Shown: positions 6,933 to 9,955 of the stretch, one piece after another
Numbering within the stretch: the stretch's first letter is position 1
Layout: every line of letters starts with the position of its first letter
Translations under genes and position numbers: made by a program
The notes under the pieces: generated by a model
What the model saw: only the letters and a program-made list of their open reading frames with translations
What the model was told of the DNA's origin: nothing
The model's database searches: none
Source: Melioribacteraceae bacterium
GTDB lineage: Bacteria > Bacteroidota > Ignavibacteria > Ignavibacteriales > Melioribacteraceae
Reading direction: 5' to 3'
Assembly (NCBI GenBank): GCA_015494845.1
Contig: WGAL01000300.1
Coordinates: forward strand, 1-9,955
DNA length: 9,955 nt

Positions 6933-6961
6933 TTTTAAGAGTATTTTAAGACGCTTTTAAG
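6933..6961 (+). promoter_or_regulatory. Triple 11-nt-phased TTTTAAG repeats; probable response-regulator operator of the RND gene
   Basis: Three identical heptamers TTTTAAG occupy 6933-6939, 6944-6950 and 6955-6961, each starting exactly 11 nt after the last, in the 113-bp gap between the kinase and pump genes. The first two extend to ATTTTAAGA. The array ends 21 nt before TATCTTTG (6983-6990), so it lies just upstream of and into the -33 region, where an OmpR-type activator would contact RNA polymerase. The lack of a TTG at -33 fits an activator-dependent promoter. The same repeat with the same period sits before the regulator gene. Confidence 0.7.
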
Positions 6962-6982
6962 TTAAAAATAAGCAAATAATTA

Positions 6983-6990
6983 TATCTTTG
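6983..6990 (+). promoter_or_regulatory. Bacteroidota-type -7 promoter element of the RND gene
   Basis: TATCTTTG matches TAnnTTTG exactly. It lies 41 nt before the ATG at 7032, so a transcript would carry a leader of about 35 nt containing the AAAGAGGA ribosome binding site. Position relative to the phased repeats supports the call. No upstream TTG at the canonical distance is seen. Confidence 0.5.
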
Positions 6991-7015
6991 AATTAAATTT
7001 TTTGAATCATCTATT

Positions 7016-7023
7016 AAAGAGGA
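7016..7023 (+). promoter_or_regulatory. Shine-Dalgarno site fixing the RND start
   Basis: AAAGAGGA ends 8 nt before the ATG at 7032. It is the clearest ribosome binding site in the window and supports the start giving MIQKLVNYSI, the usual RND N-terminus ahead of the first membrane helix. Confidence 0.6.
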
Positions 7024-7031
7024 TTTATTTT

Positions 7032-9955
7032 ATGATACAAAAACTTGTTAATTACAGCATTAATCATAAGCTAATCATAATTTTAGCGACAGTTGCATTA
7101 ATTTTCTTTGGATTGTTTTCGTTGACGCAAATTCCTATCGGAGCAGTGCCTGATGTTACAAATAATCAAGTGCAGGTAATTACTACTTCAAGAAATCTAT
7201 CCACTGAGGATGTTGAAAAGTATCTTACTTATCCGGTTGAACTTGAAATGGCAAATTTACCGGGCGTAATAGAAATTCGCTCCATTTCAAAATTCGGCCT
7301 TTCAGTCGTAACGATTGTATTTGATGATGATATGGGCACATACTTGCCCCGTCAACTAATCGCAGAAAGGCTTAAAGTAGCGCAAGAAAATATTCCCAAA
7401 GGTTTTGGAACTCCAACTATGGGTCCAATTACAACCGGACTCGGAGAAATTTACCAATACATAATTGACACCGATTCGGCTCACAAAGATATGTACTCGA
7501 TTACGGATTTAAGAACAATTCAAGATTGGATTGTCAGACGACAACTTTCCGGAATAAAAGGCGTCATCGAAGTTAATACTTGGGGCGGCTATTTGAAGCA
7601 ATATGAAGTAGCCGTTAATCCGGAACGTATTCGTTCTATGGGAATTTCTATTTCCGAGATTTATTCGGCTCTTGAAAAAAATAACAGTGTTGCCGGGGGA
7701 AGTTACATAGAAAAAACAAATCAAAGTTATTTTATTCGTGGCGAAGGACTTACAAAGACTTTGGACGATATTCGTAATATCGTTATTAAAAATATTGACG
7801 GTAACCCGGTTTATATTCGTGATGTTGCAAAAGTAGGATACGGACACGCTACACGCTTTGGCGCTATTACGGCGAACGGCGAAGGCGAAAAAGTTTTGGG
7901 ACAAGTAATGATGTTAAAAGACGCTGATTCCAAAGCTACAATAGAACGTGTTAAGGAACGTGTCGCTCAAATTCAAAAAACTCTTCCCGAAGGAATTATT
8001 ATTAATGGATTTTTGGATAGAAGTGAATTGATTGGTAAAACTACTTTTACGATAACTGAAAATCTTATCCTCGGTTTTTTAATTGTGATTTTTGTCGTGG
8101 TGTTATTATTAGGAAATATTCGTTCCGGCTTGGTTATCGCTTCCGTTATTCCGCTTAGTTTGTTGTTTGCACTTTCCTTAATGTATATATTTGGCGTTGA
8201 TGCAAATCTGATGAGTTTGGGAGCTATCGATTTTGGAATTATAATTGACGGCGCTGTAATTATTGTGGAATTTATTGCTTTTCGCATTACTTCGAGACGT
8301 AAAGATTTATTACAGTTACCAGAGCAAGAAAGACAAAAGATGCGGGACGAGATAACGTTTAATAGCACGGTTAAAATGACTCGTTCGGCTATATTCGGTC
8401 AAATTATTATTATAATAGTTTTTATTCCTATTTTGTCCTTAACAGGCGTGGAAGGAAAAATGTTCAAGCCGATGGCGTTAGTTTTTACTTTTGCCTTAAT
8501 TGGCACTATGATTTTAGGCTTTACTTATGTTCCGGTTGTTTCGTCGCTCTTTTTGCGCCCGAGCGAGCCAAACAAAAAGAATTTTTCAAAGCGACTGATG
8601 GCGTTTATATTAAAATTGTATCAACCTTCTATTGATTGGGCATTAAAACACAAGAAAAAAGTTATGTCTCTTGCAGCGGGGTTACTTGTTGCAGCAACAA
8701 TCATCTTTATAAATATGGGCGCGGAGTTTGTGCCAACATTGGATGAAGGCGATTTTGTAATTCAACCTGTTCTTAAAACTGGAACTTCGTTGAGTAAAAC
8801 CATTGAAATTATTACTGAAATGGAAAAGATATTAAAGAAGTTTCCGGAAGTGAAAAATGTTGTTAGTCGTATTGGAGCGGCGGAAGTGCCTACTGATCCG
8901 ATGTCAATGGAAGAAAGCGATGTTATAATTACTTTAAAACCAAAAGACGAATGGGTTAGCGCAAAAAGCAAGGATGAATTGGCGGATAAATTTAAGGAAG
9001 CTTTATCCGTAATACCTGGCGTCGAATACGAGTTTACTCAACCGATAGAAATGCGCTTTAATGAGTTAATTACAGGCGTTCGCGCTGATTTGGCGATTAA
9101 GATTTTTGGCGACGATTTGGATATACTTTATCGTAAAGCGCGTGAAATTGCCGAAGCCATTAAAGACGTTCCCGGCGCAGCGGATATTTCCGTGGAAAAA
9201 ACAGCCGGCCTTCCGCAGATGAGCGTGCGTTACAATAGACAGAAAATAGCAAAATACGGCTTGAACATTCAGGAGCTAAATGATATTATCTCGATGGGAT
9301 TTGCAGGCGCAAAAGCAGGAACAGTATTTGAAGGCGAAAAACAGTTTGATCTTGTTTTGCGTTTTGATAAGGCTCATCGTCAAAAAATTGAAAACTTAAA
9401 AAATGCGTCGGTTAAATTACCAAACGGAGAGATGTTGCCTTTAAGCGAATTAGCTGAAATTACTGTAACGAAAAGCCCTGCCAAAATTTCTCGCGATAAT
9501 ACTCGTCGCCGTATTGTTATTGGCGTTAACGTGCGTAACCGTGATTTGGCTTCCGTAGTTGAAGACGTGCAAAAAATAATTGACAAAAAAATTCATTTGC
9601 CTGTTGGCTATACAGTTACTTACGGCGGACAATTTGAAAATTTGGAAAACGCAACAAGGCGTTTGTTAATTGCCGTTCCTATTTCGTTATTTTTAATTTT
9701 TGTTATGCTTCATTTTGCTTTCGGTTCTTTTAAGGAAGCATTGATGATATATAGCGCGATTCCTTTTGCCGCTGTAGGTGGTGTATTATTACTTGCTCTT
9801 CGCGGAATGCCATTCAGTATTTCTGCCGGAGTAGGGTTTATTGCTTTGTTTGGTATAGCCGTGTTGAACGGTATAGTGTTAATAGAACATTTTAAGGAGT
9901 TGAAAAAAGAAGGTATTAAAGATATTCACGAGAGGATTATTATGGGAACAAAAGA
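7032..9955 (+). CDS. CzcA-like heavy-metal efflux RND transporter (3'-truncated by window edge)
   Basis: An uninterrupted frame from ATG 7032 runs off the window, giving 974 full codons; the family is about 1,030-1,050 residues, so perhaps 60-80 are missing. It is the inner-membrane, proton-driven pump of a tripartite efflux complex. TM1 (13-31) is followed by the RND opening IPIGAVPDVTNNQVQV. The proton-relay/selectivity helix TM4 reads DFGIIIDGAVIIVE with D400, D406 and E413, matching D402/D408/E415 of CzcA. Other HME hallmarks are TDPM (621-624) and NELITGVRADLAIKIFGDD (677-695). CusA-type Cu/Ag pumps have AxGAMxDAAIVMIEN in TM4 instead, so divalent Zn/Co/Cd/Ni-type export is favoured, though exact metals cannot be assigned. 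The usual Asn after the TM4 Glu is Phe414 here. It is probably regulated by the upstream two-component system through the 6933-6961 repeats. Periplasmic adaptor (CzcB) and outer-membrane channel (CzcC) genes are not in the window and probably follow. Confidence 0.95.
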   Translation, partial: MIQKLVNYSINHKLIIILATVALIFFGLFSLTQIPIGAVPDVTNNQVQVITTSRNLSTEDVEKYLTYPVELEMANLPGVIEIRSISKFGLSVVTIVFDDDMGTYLPRQLIAERLKVAQENIPKGFGTPTMGPITTGLGEIYQYIIDTDSAHKDMYSITDLRTIQDWIVRRQLSGIKGVIEVNTWGGYLKQYEVAVNPERIRSMGISISEIYSALEKNNSVAGGSYIEKTNQSYFIRGEGLTKTLDDIRNIVIKNIDGNPVYIRDVAKVGYGHATRFGAITANGEGEKVLGQVMMLKDADSKATIERVKERVAQIQKTLPEGIIINGFLDRSELIGKTTFTITENLILGFLIVIFVVVLLLGNIRSGLVIASVIPLSLLFALSLMYIFGVDANLMSLGAIDFGIIIDGAVIIVEFIAFRITSRRKDLLQLPEQERQKMRDEITFNSTVKMTRSAIFGQIIIIIVFIPILSLTGVEGKMFKPMALVFTFALIGTMILGFTYVPVVSSLFLRPSEPNKKNFSKRLMAFILKLYQPSIDWALKHKKKVMSLAAGLLVAATIIFINMGAEFVPTLDEGDFVIQPVLKTGTSLSKTIEIITEMEKILKKFPEVKNVVSRIGAAEVPTDPMSMEESDVIITLKPKDEWVSAKSKDELADKFKEALSVIPGVEYEFTQPIEMRFNELITGVRADLAIKIFGDDLDILYRKAREIAEAIKDVPGAADISVEKTAGLPQMSVRYNRQKIAKYGLNIQELNDIISMGFAGAKAGTVFEGEKQFDLVLRFDKAHRQKIENLKNASVKLPNGEMLPLSELAEITVTKSPAKISRDNTRRRIVIGVNVRNRDLASVVEDVQKIIDKKIHLPVGYTVTYGGQFENLENATRRLLIAVPISLFLIFVMLHFAFGSFKEALMIYSAIPFAAVGGVLLLALRGMPFSISAGVGFIALFGIAVLNGIVLIEHFKELKKEGIKDIHERIIMGTK

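Noticed and set aside
7509..8368. Two 131-residue minus-strand frames within the RND gene
   Set aside because: They are antisense shadows of an intact CzcA frame that I followed in register past both stretches; their translations are low in complexity and unrecognisable.
7032..9955. Naming the pump CusA (copper/silver)
   Set aside because: The TM4 acidic triad and the GVRADLAIKIFGDD segment match CzcA-type pumps, and the CusA TM4 signature is absent.

Overview
The window reads as a stretch of a diderm (LPS-bearing) bacterial chromosome with every supported gene on the + strand. LpxR-type lipid A deacylase and CzcA-type RND genes require an outer membrane. Two intergenic regions carry TAnnTTTG elements (2411-2418 and 6983-6990), the -7 hexamer style of Bacteroidota and relatives, and several genes lack a clear Shine-Dalgarno sequence. 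I therefore lean toward the Bacteroidota/FCB group, but I cannot name a genus. No tRNA, rRNA, CRISPR array or insertion sequence is visible.

Region 1 (1-2399) is a tightly packed envelope/glycan operon: the C-terminal part of a NodU/CmcH/TobZ-type carbamoyltransferase (cut by the window edge), a small SxtJ-family membrane protein 3 nt downstream, and an LpxR-like outer-membrane lipid A deacylase whose ATG overlaps the SxtJ stop by one base. Region 2 (2495-4669) is a 724-residue fusion: an eight-helix SDF (DAACS, glutamate/dicarboxylate symporter fold) domain with most of its classical ion and substrate motifs eroded, an extra ninth helix, and a periplasmic family-3 solute-binding domain. Region 3 (4876-9955) is a metal-resistance module: an OmpR-type response regulator, its histidine kinase 3 nt downstream, and after a 113-nt promoter region a CzcA-like heavy-metal RND pump that runs off the right edge. 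Its TM4 signature (D400, D406, E413) is that of divalent-cation (Zn/Co/Cd-type) pumps rather than CusA copper/silver pumps.

The most interesting structure lies in the non-coding DNA. The sequence TTTTAAG occurs three times at exactly 11-nt steps upstream of the RND gene (6933, 6944, 6955). It occurs twice, once with a mismatch, at the same 11-nt step upstream of the response regulator (4825, 4836), with weaker in-phase copies on both sides. OmpR-family regulators bind such helically phased direct repeats, so this is probably the operator through which the two-component system controls itself and the pump. In the pump promoter the last repeat ends 21 nt before the TAnnTTTG element, the geometry of an activator site.

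Base composition is uneven. The carbamoyltransferase is visibly GC-rich (37 of 60 bases at 481-540 by hand count) whereas the two-component genes are AT-rich (15 of 60 at 6601-6660). The metal module may have a different history from the envelope operon.
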